64,000 nucleotides of DNA, from contig NZ_FPCG01000008.1 in NCBI RefSeq assembly GCF_900116905.1, positions 1-64,000 of the forward strand. The letters are read 5' to 3'. This DNA is from Micrococcus terreus. Its GTDB lineage: Bacteria; Actinomycetota; Actinomycetes; Actinomycetales; Micrococcaceae. Under the pieces are notes generated by a model. The model was given only the letters and a program-made list of their open reading frames with translations, did not search any database and was not told where the DNA came from. The translations under genes and the position numbers were made by a program. This document shows positions 33,593 to 44,500 of this stretch, one piece after another (the first letter of the stretch is position 1; each line of letters opens with the position of its first letter).

Positions 33593-36112
33593 TCAGTCCC
33601 GGCCGGAGGTGTCCGGTCCAGTCGCCGTGTCCGTGGCCTGCTGGTCCACTGTACGGACCTCCGAGCCGCCTCCGCCACGCCGTGTGGCTCGGGCGGCACG
33701 TTCCAGGGCACGGCGCTGCTCGCGGGCCTCGGCTCGGCTCTGCCGTGCAGCGTCCCGCTCGCGCCGGCGCTGGGCCTGCTTGAGCTGGCGCCGGTGCTTG
33801 GCCTCCACCATGAGTGAGCGCGGCGAGTACTTGGCCCGGAGCCGTCTCCAGCCGGACACCGATCCGCGCATGTCCTGCACCTGGGACTCCACCATGGTCC
33901 AGTAGTCGGCGACCTGCGCCTCGGTCGGCTCGTCCGGACCGAACACGGCTGCGTCGGCCCGCCGGGCCAGCAGCGTGGTGCCGGCAGCCGCCGGGAAGGT
34001 GCTGCTCAGCGCCCCGGCGTGCTCCTTCCGGGTGCCGGAGCGCAGGGGCTCGGCGCCCAGATCGGTGGCGTAGCTCATCACCTCGGACCAACCGCCGGAG
34101 ACCTGGTCGGACGGGGTCTGGGCCTGGCGGCGGCGCTTGCGGCGGCGCAGTTTGAGCCAGGCGATGATCAGCAGCGGGATCAACAGGATCAGCAGCGGGA
34201 TCAGCGAGTAGATGATCGCCCGGATCAGTTCGCCCCAGATCTCCCAGAAGTCCCGTTCACGCTGTTCTGCATCCTGGGGCTCCGGCGCGGTGTCCGGGGG
34301 CAGGTCGGCCTGCTCCTGCGGCGGGGGCGGGGGCTGCAGCACCTGAGGCTTGGGTGTGGACTTGGGCTCCTGCTGGGGCGGCGTGGGCTCGTTGTCCTTG
34401 TCCGGGGTGGGGTCCAGCGGCACCCATCCGATGTTCCCGAAGTGGACCTCCACCCAGGCGTGCACGTCCTTGCCCTTGATCTGCACCGGGCCGCCGTCGG
34501 CCGGCAGGTTCTCGGGGTAGAAGCCCATCACCACGCGTGCGGGGATGTCCAGGGACCGGGCCATCAGGGCCATCGCCACGGCGTACTGTTCGTCGTCGCC
34601 GATCATCTGTTCGGCATCGAGCAGCGCCGAGATCCGGCCCGCGTAGTGCCCGGAGAGCGAGGTGACCTCTCCCTCACGTCCATTGGAGAAGGCACCGGAC
34701 TCGTGCAGCGTGGAAGCCAGTCCGCTGACCCGTTCCCAGGGCTGCTGGCGGTCGCCCACCAGTTCCTGGGCGCGTTCGGGGACGATCTGCGGGACGTTGA
34801 GCAGCTCGGGCATCACGATCCGCCCGAAGTCCTGCCCCTCGAGCTCACCGGAGTCGATCTGCACAGGGAAGACCACATCGGCCACGTACGAGTCCCCCTC
34901 CTGCAGCGGGATCGTGGACAGCGCGGTCTCGTTCTCGTCGTTGTAGTACAGGCTGCGGGAGAGCTGGTCGGCTCGAGGACCGGAGGCCTCCAGGCCGCGC
35001 AGCCGCCCGCCGCCGGGCAGCCAGACGCCCTCGTAGCCTTCGATCGTCACCTCCAGGGTGCCGGCCTGCCGGTGCTCGGGCAGGTTCTCGTCGGTCCCGG
35101 TGAGCCGGGAGGCGTCTCCCACGGGCGAGAAGTTGCCTCCGGCCATCGGATTCACGTTGTAGACCATGCCGTCGTAGGCGTCCAGAGCCGCCAGGCGCAC
35201 TCGTTGGCCCTCACCCAGTCCGTCCACGGTGAACAGCACGGTCTCGTGCTCGTCCTTGACGTACTGACGGAACTTCATCAGCGGGCTGGGGTAGTCGAAG
35301 AGCTCGATCGGCGGCTCCACCACATCGCGCAGCACCCGCCGGTCCTCGGCCTGGGTGAGCAGAGGTGCGGCCGCCGCAGTCAGCAGGGTGGCCACGGCCA
35401 GCACCGCCGCTCCCATGCCCACGCGGCGCAGCAGCAGCCGGCGTGCCGACTCCGGGCTGGAGACGGTGGCGGTGTCCTCCTGGACGCGGGTGCCCCGGGT
35501 GCGCATCATGTGCCGCCGCCAGGCCAGCCAGGCCACGGTGGCCATGACCAGCACGGTGCCCCGCAGCAGCGGCATGGGGGCGTCCTTGGTGCCGAACATG
35601 ATCCCGACCACGAACATCACGGTGATCGGCAGCACGGTCCAGTACGGCTGTTTCACCCGCCAGGCCAGCAGGCCGGCCACCAGGGCGGTCACCAGACCGG
35701 ACAGATAGGGAGCCACCAGCATTCCGCCGTGCACCCCCACCGGGGCGGCCACGGTCAGGATGTCCTTCCAGGTGGTCACCGGCCCCAGGGCCAGCACCTG
35801 CAGGGCTGGCAGGGAGGGGAGGAATCCTGCTGCGGCCTCGAGAGGCGCAGCCAGGGCCGAGCCGAAGAGCAGGTACCCGACGACGGTCAGGCCGGCGGTG
35901 AGCCAGGCGTTCAGCCGCCAGTGAGCCGAGGCCACGGCGATGGCCAGTCCCAGCACGATCCCGCCGAGGCCGGCGACGAGGTACCGGATGTCGCCACCGA
36001 ACGTGGCGTGGAAGCCCAGCAGGCCCAGGGTGAGCAGCACCAGCAGGACGGCGGCGTCCATGCCCACATGGGACCAGGGCTGGCGCAGTCCGCTCTCTCT
36101 GCGCGCCATCAT
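33593..36112 (-). CDS. TgpA-like transglutaminase-fold membrane protein
   Basis: This 839-aa protein has six or seven N-terminal membrane helices (to about residue 230), an extracytoplasmic domain with a transglutaminase-like core, another helix near residue 640 (IIYSLIPLLILLIPLLIIAW) and a basic cytosolic tail. In the core, MALMARSLDIPARVVMGFYP and DVHAWVEVHFGNIGWVPLD match the family, with His551 and Asp567 in place. The nucleophile position, normally in a GYCEQF motif, reads GDDEQY (505-510), so Asp507 replaces the catalytic Cys. It is therefore probably inactive as a transglutaminase/protease. It overlaps the DUF58 gene start-to-stop by 4 nt. Confidence 0.88.
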   Translation of the reverse strand: MMARRESGLRQPWSHVGMDAAVLLVLLTLGLLGFHATFGGDIRYLVAGLGGIVLGLAIAVASAHWRLNAWLTAGLTVVGYLLFGSALAAPLEAAAGFLPSLPALQVLALGPVTTWKDILTVAAPVGVHGGMLVAPYLSGLVTALVAGLLAWRVKQPYWTVLPITVMFVVGIMFGTKDAPMPLLRGTVLVMATVAWLAWRRHMMRTRGTRVQEDTATVSSPESARRLLLRRVGMGAAVLAVATLLTAAAAPLLTQAEDRRVLRDVVEPPIELFDYPSPLMKFRQYVKDEHETVLFTVDGLGEGQRVRLAALDAYDGMVYNVNPMAGGNFSPVGDASRLTGTDENLPEHRQAGTLEVTIEGYEGVWLPGGGRLRGLEASGPRADQLSRSLYYNDENETALSTIPLQEGDSYVADVVFPVQIDSGELEGQDFGRIVMPELLNVPQIVPERAQELVGDRQQPWERVSGLASTLHESGAFSNGREGEVTSLSGHYAGRISALLDAEQMIGDDEQYAVAMALMARSLDIPARVVMGFYPENLPADGGPVQIKGKDVHAWVEVHFGNIGWVPLDPTPDKDNEPTPPQQEPKSTPKPQVLQPPPPPQEQADLPPDTAPEPQDAEQRERDFWEIWGELIRAIIYSLIPLLILLIPLLIIAWLKLRRRKRRRQAQTPSDQVSGGWSEVMSYATDLGAEPLRSGTRKEHAGALSSTFPAAAGTTLLARRADAAVFGPDEPTEAQVADYWTMVESQVQDMRGSVSGWRRLRAKYSPRSLMVEAKHRRQLKQAQRRRERDAARQSRAEAREQRRALERAARATRRGGGGSEVRTVDQQATDTATGPDTSGRD

Positions 36113-37497
36113 GCTGCCGCCTTCCTCAGGGCCAGGCCCAGGTCCTGCAGGTCCCCGACCGAGACGACGGTCAGGTCCCCGATGTTCGCGCGGGAGGTCT
36201 CCACACCGTGGGCACACCGGATGGCGAAGGCACGCACTCCGGGAGGCACGTGGTTGGTGGCCTTGCGCAGATCCGTGGCGGTGGGCTGGTCTCCGGTGAT
36301 CAGGAAGAACACGGAGGCGTTGGGCACGTTGTCAGCGGTGGACCGGGCCACGTCGATGCTGGTCTCCCGCAGGACCTTGCCCTCCACCCGGGTCAGGTCA
36401 TCGAGCATGTTCCGTCCCGTCTCGGTGTGCACCGGCCCGGCGTGGGTGCGGATGGAGAGGTTGCGTTGCTCCTTGAAGGCCTCCAGTCCGATCGAGGCGG
36501 CCACGGACACGGCGAGCTCGAAGTCGTGGTCGGTGGCGTACTCCGCGGTGTTGGTGGACAGGGCGATCGCCAGGTGGGCCCGGCGGGTCTCCTCGAACTG
36601 GCGGACCATGAGCTTGTTCGTGCGGGCCACGGTCTTCCAGTGGATGTGACGGCGGTCGTCCCCGGGAACGTAGTCCCGCAGGGCGTGGAAGGAGACGTCG
36701 GCACTGGAGAGGTCCTTGGTGGGCAGGCCCTCGAGATCGCGGATGAACCCGGCCGAGGAGCCCTGCAGGGCCACCGTGCGGGGGTGCACATAGAGGTCTT
36801 CAGGATCGGTCCACTCCAGCTGGCGGCGCAGCAGCCCGAGCGGATCCTGCCGCACCGAACGGACCGGCCCGACGACGATGACCGCGCGCCGGTGCGTCGG
36901 GATCGTGAACAGGTCCTCGTGCGTGGCCGCTGCACGCATGCGGGGCAGCTGGAACACCGCGGTGGCCCGGCCCACGGGCAGCTCCATGGCGGCTGGCATC
37001 AGGGTGCGGTCGGAGGAATTGGTGACTTCGATCCCGCCCACGGCGCGGTCTCCCACGGCCACGCGGGTCCGGGCCAAGTCCAGGCGCACCTGGTAGGCCG
37101 AACGGCCCAGGATGAACCCGATGCCCATCAGCAGCAGCAGCACGCCCATGAATCCGGCGATGCGTGCCTCGACCCATCCCAGGGCCAGCCCGGCGATCCA
37201 GGCGCAGACGGTGATGACGATGACCAGCCAGCCGAGCGGGCTGATGATGGACAGCGCCGGGCGCCCGGTGGCCCTCCACCAGCCCTGGGTCGATTCCCGT
37301 GCCGGTGCGGTGGCCACGCTCCCCCACTCGGAGAACTCTCGCCAGAGCTGTTTGGGGTGGGTGCGCACGCGGGCTGCCCGGCGCTCACCCGAACGCTGGC
37401 TGCGGTTGGTCGAGTCCGATGTGGGCCGCTGTGCCGGATCCGGGGTCGGACCGGGTCCAGGCGCGGCCGTGCCGGGTGCGGACTGTTCAGTGGACAT
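36109..37497 (-). CDS. DUF58-domain membrane protein
   Basis: This 462-aa protein has a variable basic N-terminus and two adjacent membrane helices (near residues 73-88 and 92-112). The DUF58 core follows: RDYVPGDDRRHIHWKTVAR and the FEETRRAHLAIALS strand. DUF58 proteins are von Willebrand-like and nearly always sit beside MoxR ATPases, as here. The usual Asp-x-Ser-x-Ser metal motif after that strand is STNTAEY, so a metal site is doubtful. Predicted role: membrane partner or substrate adaptor for the MoxR ATPase. Confidence 0.88.
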   Translation of the reverse strand: MSTEQSAPGTAAPGPGPTPDPAQRPTSDSTNRSQRSGERRAARVRTHPKQLWREFSEWGSVATAPARESTQGWWRATGRPALSIISPLGWLVIVITVCAWIAGLALGWVEARIAGFMGVLLLLMGIGFILGRSAYQVRLDLARTRVAVGDRAVGGIEVTNSSDRTLMPAAMELPVGRATAVFQLPRMRAAATHEDLFTIPTHRRAVIVVGPVRSVRQDPLGLLRRQLEWTDPEDLYVHPRTVALQGSSAGFIRDLEGLPTKDLSSADVSFHALRDYVPGDDRRHIHWKTVARTNKLMVRQFEETRRAHLAIALSTNTAEYATDHDFELAVSVAASIGLEAFKEQRNLSIRTHAGPVHTETGRNMLDDLTRVEGKVLRETSIDVARSTADNVPNASVFFLITGDQPTATDLRKATNHVPPGVRAFAIRCAHGVETSRANIGDLTVVSVGDLQDLGLALRKAAA

Positions 37498-37511
37498 GGA
37501 TGCGCTGATCC

Positions 37512-38510
37512 TCAGGACTCAGTGGTTCCGGCGGAGGCCGGCGCCGCGGAACGCTGCTGCGGTGCAGGGACCTGGGCGAGGACTCGAGTGATCACCGCAG
37601 GCGCGGTGGCGCCGGCGAACTCGGCCTCCGGGTCCAGCACGAGTCGGTGGGTCCACACATGCGGGACCAGGTCCTTGACGTCGTCGGGAAGCACATAGTT
37701 CCGCCCCTGGGAGGCGGCCCAGACCTTGGCGGCGCGCACCATGGCCATGGCACCGCGCACCGAGACGCCGAGGCGGGTCTCATCGGCCTCACGGGTCTTC
37801 TCCGCCAGTTCGGCGATGTAGTCCAGCACCGCTCCGTCCACGTGGACCGTGGTCCCCAGATCGATCATGTCCCGCACCGCCTGAGTGGTGATGATGGGGC
37901 TGAGCGCACCGGAGCGGTCCTTGGTGGCGGCACCGGAGAGCAGCTCGACCGTGGAGCTGCGGTCCGGGTAGCCGATCGAGGTCTTGATCAGGAAACGGTC
38001 CAGCTGAGCCTCGGGCAGCTTGTAGGTGCCCGCCTGCTCGATGGGGTTCTGGGTGGCGATGACCATGAAGGGACGCTCGTTGGCGTGGGTGATGCCGTCC
38101 ACGGTGACCCGGCCCTCCTCCATGACCTCGAGCAATGCCGACTGGGTCTTGGGTGAGGCACGGTTGATCTCATCGGCCAGGACGATGTTGGCGAAGATCG
38201 GGCCCTTGTGGAACTCGAACTCCTGGGTCTTCTGGTCGTAGATCGTCACACCGGTCACGTCCGAGGGCAGCAGGTCAGGGGTGAACTGGATGCGGGAGTG
38301 AGTCCCCTTGACGGTGGCCGCCAGCGACCGGGCGAGCATGGTCTTGCCGGTGCCCGGTGCATCCTCGAGCAGCACGTGGCCGTCGGTGAGCATGGAGGTG
38401 AGCACCAGGGCGATCACGTTCTCCTTGCCCAGGATGGCCTGGCCGACGTTGTCCGAGATCTTCTCGAACGTCCCGGCGAACCATTCGGCCTGTTCGGTGG
38501 TCATGGTCAT
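37512..38510 (-). CDS. MoxR-family AAA+ ATPase
   Basis: This 332-aa ATPase has Walker A DAPGTGKTMLARSLA, Walker B VLADEINRASPKTQ, sensor motifs VIATQNPIEQAGTYKLPEAQ and LDRFL, and a C-terminal lid. MoxR proteins act as chaperones that insert cofactors or assemble partner complexes with DUF58/vWA proteins. It is 14 bp upstream of the DUF58 gene and 81 bp downstream of the first giant gene in the order of transcription. A second in-frame ATG at 38504 is possible. Confidence 0.93.
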   Translation of the reverse strand: MTMTTEQAEWFAGTFEKISDNVGQAILGKENVIALVLTSMLTDGHVLLEDAPGTGKTMLARSLAATVKGTHSRIQFTPDLLPSDVTGVTIYDQKTQEFEFHKGPIFANIVLADEINRASPKTQSALLEVMEEGRVTVDGITHANERPFMVIATQNPIEQAGTYKLPEAQLDRFLIKTSIGYPDRSSTVELLSGAATKDRSGALSPIITTQAVRDMIDLGTTVHVDGAVLDYIAELAEKTREADETRLGVSVRGAMAMVRAAKVWAASQGRNYVLPDDVKDLVPHVWTHRLVLDPEAEFAGATAPAVITRVLAQVPAPQQRSAAPASAGTTES

Positions 38511-38591
38511 GGTGCGATGTCCCTCTGTTCGTGCTGTTCGTGGTCAAGGTCGAGTGGGGGTCGTGTCAGCGCGGCGGCGCGGTCGTCCTGG

Positions 38592-41500
38592 TCACCAGGG
38601 GCTGCGGATCTCGTTGGACTTCACGCCGTTGATGACCACCCAGAGCCGATCAACGTAGTCGCCTTCGATCATGCAGCCGGTGGAACCGGAGAACGAACCA
38701 TTGGAGCCCACCCGGATGCTATTGGCGGTGGAGAAGCGGTAGTCCTGGTTCGGGTACCTCCAGGAGTTGTGGTACCAGCATTCGACCGTATAGGTCCCCG
38801 GGTCCATGTTCTGCACGGTCGCGTTGATCACCGAGCAGCCCAGGTCACCTGAGCACTGGCCCGGACGATCGATCGGGGCACCCCGGGAGATCCGCACGCT
38901 CGGCGGAGTGGGCGGCGGCGGGGCCGGGTCGGAGGTGGCGCTGGCTGTCCAGGACCGGGTCTGCCCGGCGCTGTCCTTGGCGGTGACCGTGATGGTGCGC
39001 TGGGTGTCGTGCCCCACCTTCACCGACTGAGAGCCGTCATTCGGCGTGCTGGAACCGTTGACGGAGACCGAGAGTGTCACCGGACGGCCGTTCGCATAGG
39101 CGTCGGCACTCGAGTTCCAGGAAAAGTCGACCTTCTCCTTCCCGCCGGTCGCCCGCACGTTGGCGGCGTCCCGCAGGGGCCCGTAGGCACTGTCCTGGTT
39201 GGACACCGCCGAGGGGTCGCCGGCACCGGCGGCGTTGATCGCCCGGACCCTCACCGTGACGTTGGTGCCGTTGCCGCCCACGTTCACGCTGGCCCCAGAC
39301 CCTCCTGGGAAGGCTTGCCAGGACCCGCCGCTGACCGAGTACTGGTACCCGGTGATGGGTGAGCCGTTGGCCGAGCCTGCGGTGAAGTCCACCGTGAGCT
39401 CGTTGTTGCGTCCGGTGGCCGTCAGCTTCGGTGTCCCCGGTGCCTTCGGCCGGCCGTAGGGCGTGACCGCGGTGGAGCGTGCCGAGGCCTCCGAGGAGCC
39501 GACGCGGTTGGTGGCGATCACGGCGAAGGAGTACGCCGAAGTCGTCTTCAGATCGGTGACCTGCTGGGAGGTCCCGCTGATGCCGCGGATCGTGCGCACC
39601 AGGGTGCCTCCCTCGAAGACCTGAAGGTCGTACCCGGTGATGGTGGCGCCGTTGGCGTTCGGTACCGTCCAGCTGACATTGGCCACGCCACCGTTCACCG
39701 CGGACTCAGCACGGGAGGCCGAGGGCGCCAGCGGGCGCATGGGCTTGCCGGCAGGGGTCACGGACGAGGACCAGCCGGAGAACTCCGACGGGCGGTCAGC
39801 ATCGTTCACGGCCTGCACCCGGAACTGGTAGGCCGTGCCGTTGACCAGACCGTCCCAGCTCAGTGAGGTGCCGCCGGTCTGCCGCTGGGTGATCCCGTTC
39901 GGCGGGGCCGGGGAGATCTCCACCGTATAGGCGGTGATGGGTGAGCCGCGGTTCACCGGCGGGGTCCAGGTCAGGTCCACCTTCCGGTCTCCGTCGGTAC
40001 CCCGCGGCGGCGCGGGCTGCTCCGGCTCCACATCCGGACGGGCTGGCGCCGAGGCCGCAGAGGGCTCGGATTCGCCGACGTCGTTGGTGGCGGTGACGGT
40101 GAAGGTGTACTCGGTGTTGTTGGTCAGCCCGCTGATGGTGCAGGTGGTGGCCGGGCACGCCTGGTTCACCCCGGAAGCCTTGACGGTGTAGCCGGTGATG
40201 GGTGATCCGTTGTTCGCCGGGGCATCCCAGGTCAGCACGACCTGACCGTCCGAGACGGACTCCACGCGAGGCACACCCGGGGCATCCGGGCGACCCTTCA
40301 CGTTCAGGGTGACCATGCCGGTGACATCACGGGCCGGATCCATGGAGGCATCGCCCACTGTGTACTGCACGCGCATCTGACCGACATAGTCCTCACCCGG
40401 GGTGATGACCAGGCTGGACCCGGAGACCTCGGCCACGCCCTGTCCTTCGGCCATGTCCGCCGCGAGCAGCCGCAGCGGACCGACGTCCTCGAAGAAGTTG
40501 CGATCGTTGGCCAGCACATCGACCGTCACCGGCTCACCCTGGCGGGCCTCCGCCACGGTGTCCGGATTGGCGATCGTCAGCGGACGGTCCGAGGCGTTGA
40601 CGGTGACCGTCACCTGGGCGTTGACCGGATCGGACTTGCCGTCGGTCACGGAGACCGGCAGGTTGCCGCGGCTGCCCTTGGGCGTGTCGGCATCGGCCTG
40701 AACGGTCAGGATCGAGCCCTCCAGCGAGGCGCTCACCCCCTCCAGCTCCTGCTCTCCGAGGGCGAACTCGAGCAGCTCGTTGTCACCGGGATCGGGGTCG
40801 TTGGCGGCCTGGCGCAGATCCAGCCGGGCGGGATCGCCGCCGGCCGAGACCTCGAGGGTGTTGGACTGCAGGGTCGGGGGCTTGTTCTCCTCGGGACGCG
40901 GCAGCACGCGGATGGGCTGGGTCAGCACGGACTTGAGCCCCTCGGGGTCGTCCGGCCCGCTGCCGTCGGTGACCTCGAAGGTGACGGAGGCGGCACCGGC
41001 GTAGTCATCGGCGGAGGTGAACGTGAGCTCGGTGGCCGAACCGACCAGGGATCCCTGCGACTGCGGGGAGGAGGTGACCCGAGACTCATCGGTGATCCGG
41101 GGCGAGCGCCCGTCCCGGACCACGACCAGATCAGACAGCGCCATGGTCAGGGTCTCCCCCGCCATGATCTCCAGGGGCGTGTCCGAGGCCAGGGCCGGAC
41201 GAGCCTCTCCCGCACCGGGAACCACCACGAAGCCGTAGGTTCTCAGATCGTCCACGTCGGTGAGCTGGTAGGTGATCACCTGCGGGTTGGAGGTCACCGG
41301 CACCACCAGCTGGCGATCATCGGTCAGCTCCACGCCGTCCGGTGCGTCCGGCAGGGAGACCTGCAGGTCCTCCACGGTGCCGTCCGGGTCCTCGTCGTTC
41401 TTGAGGATCTCCACGGTGACCTCATCACGGTCCACGGTCTCCTGGAAGGACACCCGGTCGTCGCGGGCGATCGGCGCGCGCAGCGGCGCCTCGGGGTCGG

Positions 41501-44500
41501 ACTCCACGGTCAGTGTGGCCGTGTCCTGTCCACCTCGGCCATCGGTGATCTTGTAGGTGACCGAGACGAAGCCGGGCTCGGCGGGAGCGGTGAGCAGGAT
41601 GCGGCCGTCCACCAGGGCGGCGTCGGAGCCCTCAGAGGCCTCCAGCCAGTCCACGAAGCTGAGCTCGTCGCCATCGGCGTCGGTGTCGTTGGAGAGCACG
41701 TCCACCGCCACGGGGCGGTCCGGGCGGACGCGGATGGAGTCGTTGACGGCCACCGGCGGGGTGTTGCGTGAGGAGACCGGTGCGATGCCCACCTGGATGG
41801 TGCCCACAGCACGGGCGCCCAGCCGGTCCTCGACCACATAGCTGAACGAGTCCGTCCCGGAGCTGCCCTCGGAGGCGGAGTACTCGATGGAGTCGGCGGT
41901 GACCTTGGCGGTGCCCTGCGTGGGCGGGGTCTCCAGCTGGACCAGGGAGACGGAGTCCCCGTCCGGGTCGATCCCGTTCAGCGGGATCGGGACCGCCACG
42001 GTGTTGCCGGCAAACACGCGGGCCTCCACGCGTTCGGGGGCCGGCGGGGAGTTGTTCTCCAGGTCCTCCGGCTGGATGTGGAACGTCACCCGGGCCGAGG
42101 CCTCCTGCCCGTCCGGACCGGAGACGGTGTACACCGCGGAGACGGTCTTGGCCTCCTGTCCGGCGCGGAAGCGGATGGTGTCGTCGGCCACGGAGATCAG
42201 GCCGTCCTCCGCGTCCACGGTCTCGGCCAGCTCCGGCTCCAGGGTCAGCTCGGCCCCATTGGGATGGACGTCGTTCTCCAGGACAGGAACCGTCACCACA
42301 TCACCGGCACGGACCACGGCGGTGTCCGGGTTGGGACGGGGCGGCTCCAGCTTCTCGGGGGCGGGGATCGGAATCACCGTCACCTCGCCCACCGAGGTCG
42401 CCGACCCGTTGGTGACCGTGTAGGTGAAGGTCAACGGCTCGCGCAGACCCTGCTGATCGGTGACCCGGATCAAGGCATTGCGTTCCACGGCCACGGTCAC
42501 CGGGGACTCCTCCGGCAGGCTCACCTGCTGCACCACCAGCACGCCTCCAGCGGGATCGGAGTCGTTGCCCAGGACATTGACGAGCACGTCCTCGTTGGCC
42601 GGCAGCAGAGCGACGTCCCGCACGGCCACGGGGGCGCCGGTGTTCTTCTCCGGGTCCTTGACGTCCACCCGGACCAGCCCGGGAGCCGAGGCCGGGCCGT
42701 TGGTGGCCACGTACTTCAGGTAGTGGGTCTTCTCCTGGTCTCCCCGGAAGGTGACCGTGCCGGTGTCGGCGTTCAGGGAGACGTCGGCGTCATTGGGCTG
42801 GTCCACGTGGGCCAGCCGCAGGGAGGTGCCGGTGGGGTCGAAGTCGTTGGTGAGCGGGGAGAACTGGGCCTCCTCTCCCACGTTGACCGTCACGTGGTCG
42901 GTGGCCGTCACCGGTGGAGCGGAGCCGCGCGGCAGCACCTCGACCATGACGCGCCCGGTGGTGGACTCGCGCCGGTCTGAGACGGAGACCTCCAGCTCCT
43001 TCATCCCCGTGGTCTTCCCGACGTCCTCGAAGGTGAGGACGCCGTCCGGGCGGACACGGACCACGTCGCCGTCCTCGGACGTGGCGCCGAGCAGCTGAAG
43101 GTCGTCCCCATCCGGGTCACGCCAGTCCGTGAGGATGTTCTGGGAGACCTCGGTGCCGGCCTGGACCCGCAGGGTGGTGACCCGTTCCTGCTTCGGCGGG
43201 GTGTTCTCGTCCTCGGGCACCACGCGCAGGTTGACCCGTGCGTCGTCGGTGCCGGTGCGTCCGTCATCGGCACGGTAGGTGAAGCTGGCCCGCCCCGTGG
43301 CGTCGTCGGGGACCACGATCTGGAAACCGGTGCCGTCATAGATGGGCTGGACGGTGCCCAGCTCAGGCTGGTCCCCGCGCAGCGTGGCGGTGAGCAGGTC
43401 GCCGTCCGGGTCCACGTCGTTGAACAGCACGGGCAGCGCGGTGGTGCGCCCGGCCCGCACGCCGAAGCTGTCATCCCGGGCGATCGGCTTCTGGTTCTCC
43501 TCCTGACGGTCAGGCAGCTCGATGGCGTCGGTGACCTCGTCGGACTCCTCTTCCTCCTGCTCGCCCTCGCCCTTGGGCGGTTCCAGATCGGCCCAGTTGT
43601 TCACGATCTTCATCGCGTCCTGCACCAGCCAGGTGTTGCCCTCGTTGATGTCGTTGAGCACCACCACGTCCCGGTTCACCCGGAACACCAGCTGGGCTTC
43701 GGCAGGCAGCTCGGGGATCTGCTCGGTGGTGTCCTGGGAGTCGTCGTCGCAGTCCCGCAGATAGGTCCCGGATCCGGTCCACGCCGAGTGCGTGCAGGAG
43801 CCCACGCGCACCGGCTGGACGGGGGTGCCGGTGCTCTCCACCGGAGCGTACTGCGGCTCGCCGCCGCCCAACGGCACCAGGGCGTTCTTGTTCGCCAGGG
43901 AGATCACGGCCGAGTCGGCATCCGGACCGGGGGCCTGCAGCCTGCCTTCAGCCGGGTCGACGACGGCCGAGGAGTTCCCCTCGGAGGTCACCACGGTGCC
44001 ACTGGCCGGATCGAAGACCACCGCGGTGTCCCCCACAGCGGTGATCTGCGGTTCGGTCAGGCCCTGAAGCCCGTCCACCTCGGTGTCGGCGATCTGACGG
44101 AACCCGGCAGGATCCTCACTCCCATCCTCACCGGATGCCGAGCCGTCCTGCTCAGGCGAGGAGCCGTCGTCGGGAGATCCGCCGTCTCCCACCTGCTCGG
44201 TGCCCTCCTGCTGACGCTCCTCATCGGTGAGGGGGCGGAAGCCGAGGATCCGGTTGCCGTCCAGATCGGCCACCCAGACGGAGTCGTCCCGGCCGACGGC
44301 AGAGATGACCCGTCCCTCGCCCTCGAAGATCGGCTCGGCGCCTTCGGCCGCCAGGCTGCCCAGAGCACTGGACTCGGCGGCGTAGACCCGTCCCTGGCCG
44401 GTGTCCGAGACAGCGACCATGGACTCGCCAAAGGAGAAGCTTCCGTTGGTGGGGAGCATGTTCTCGTCCGTGAGCTCGAACGCGGCTGGGTCCACGGTGG

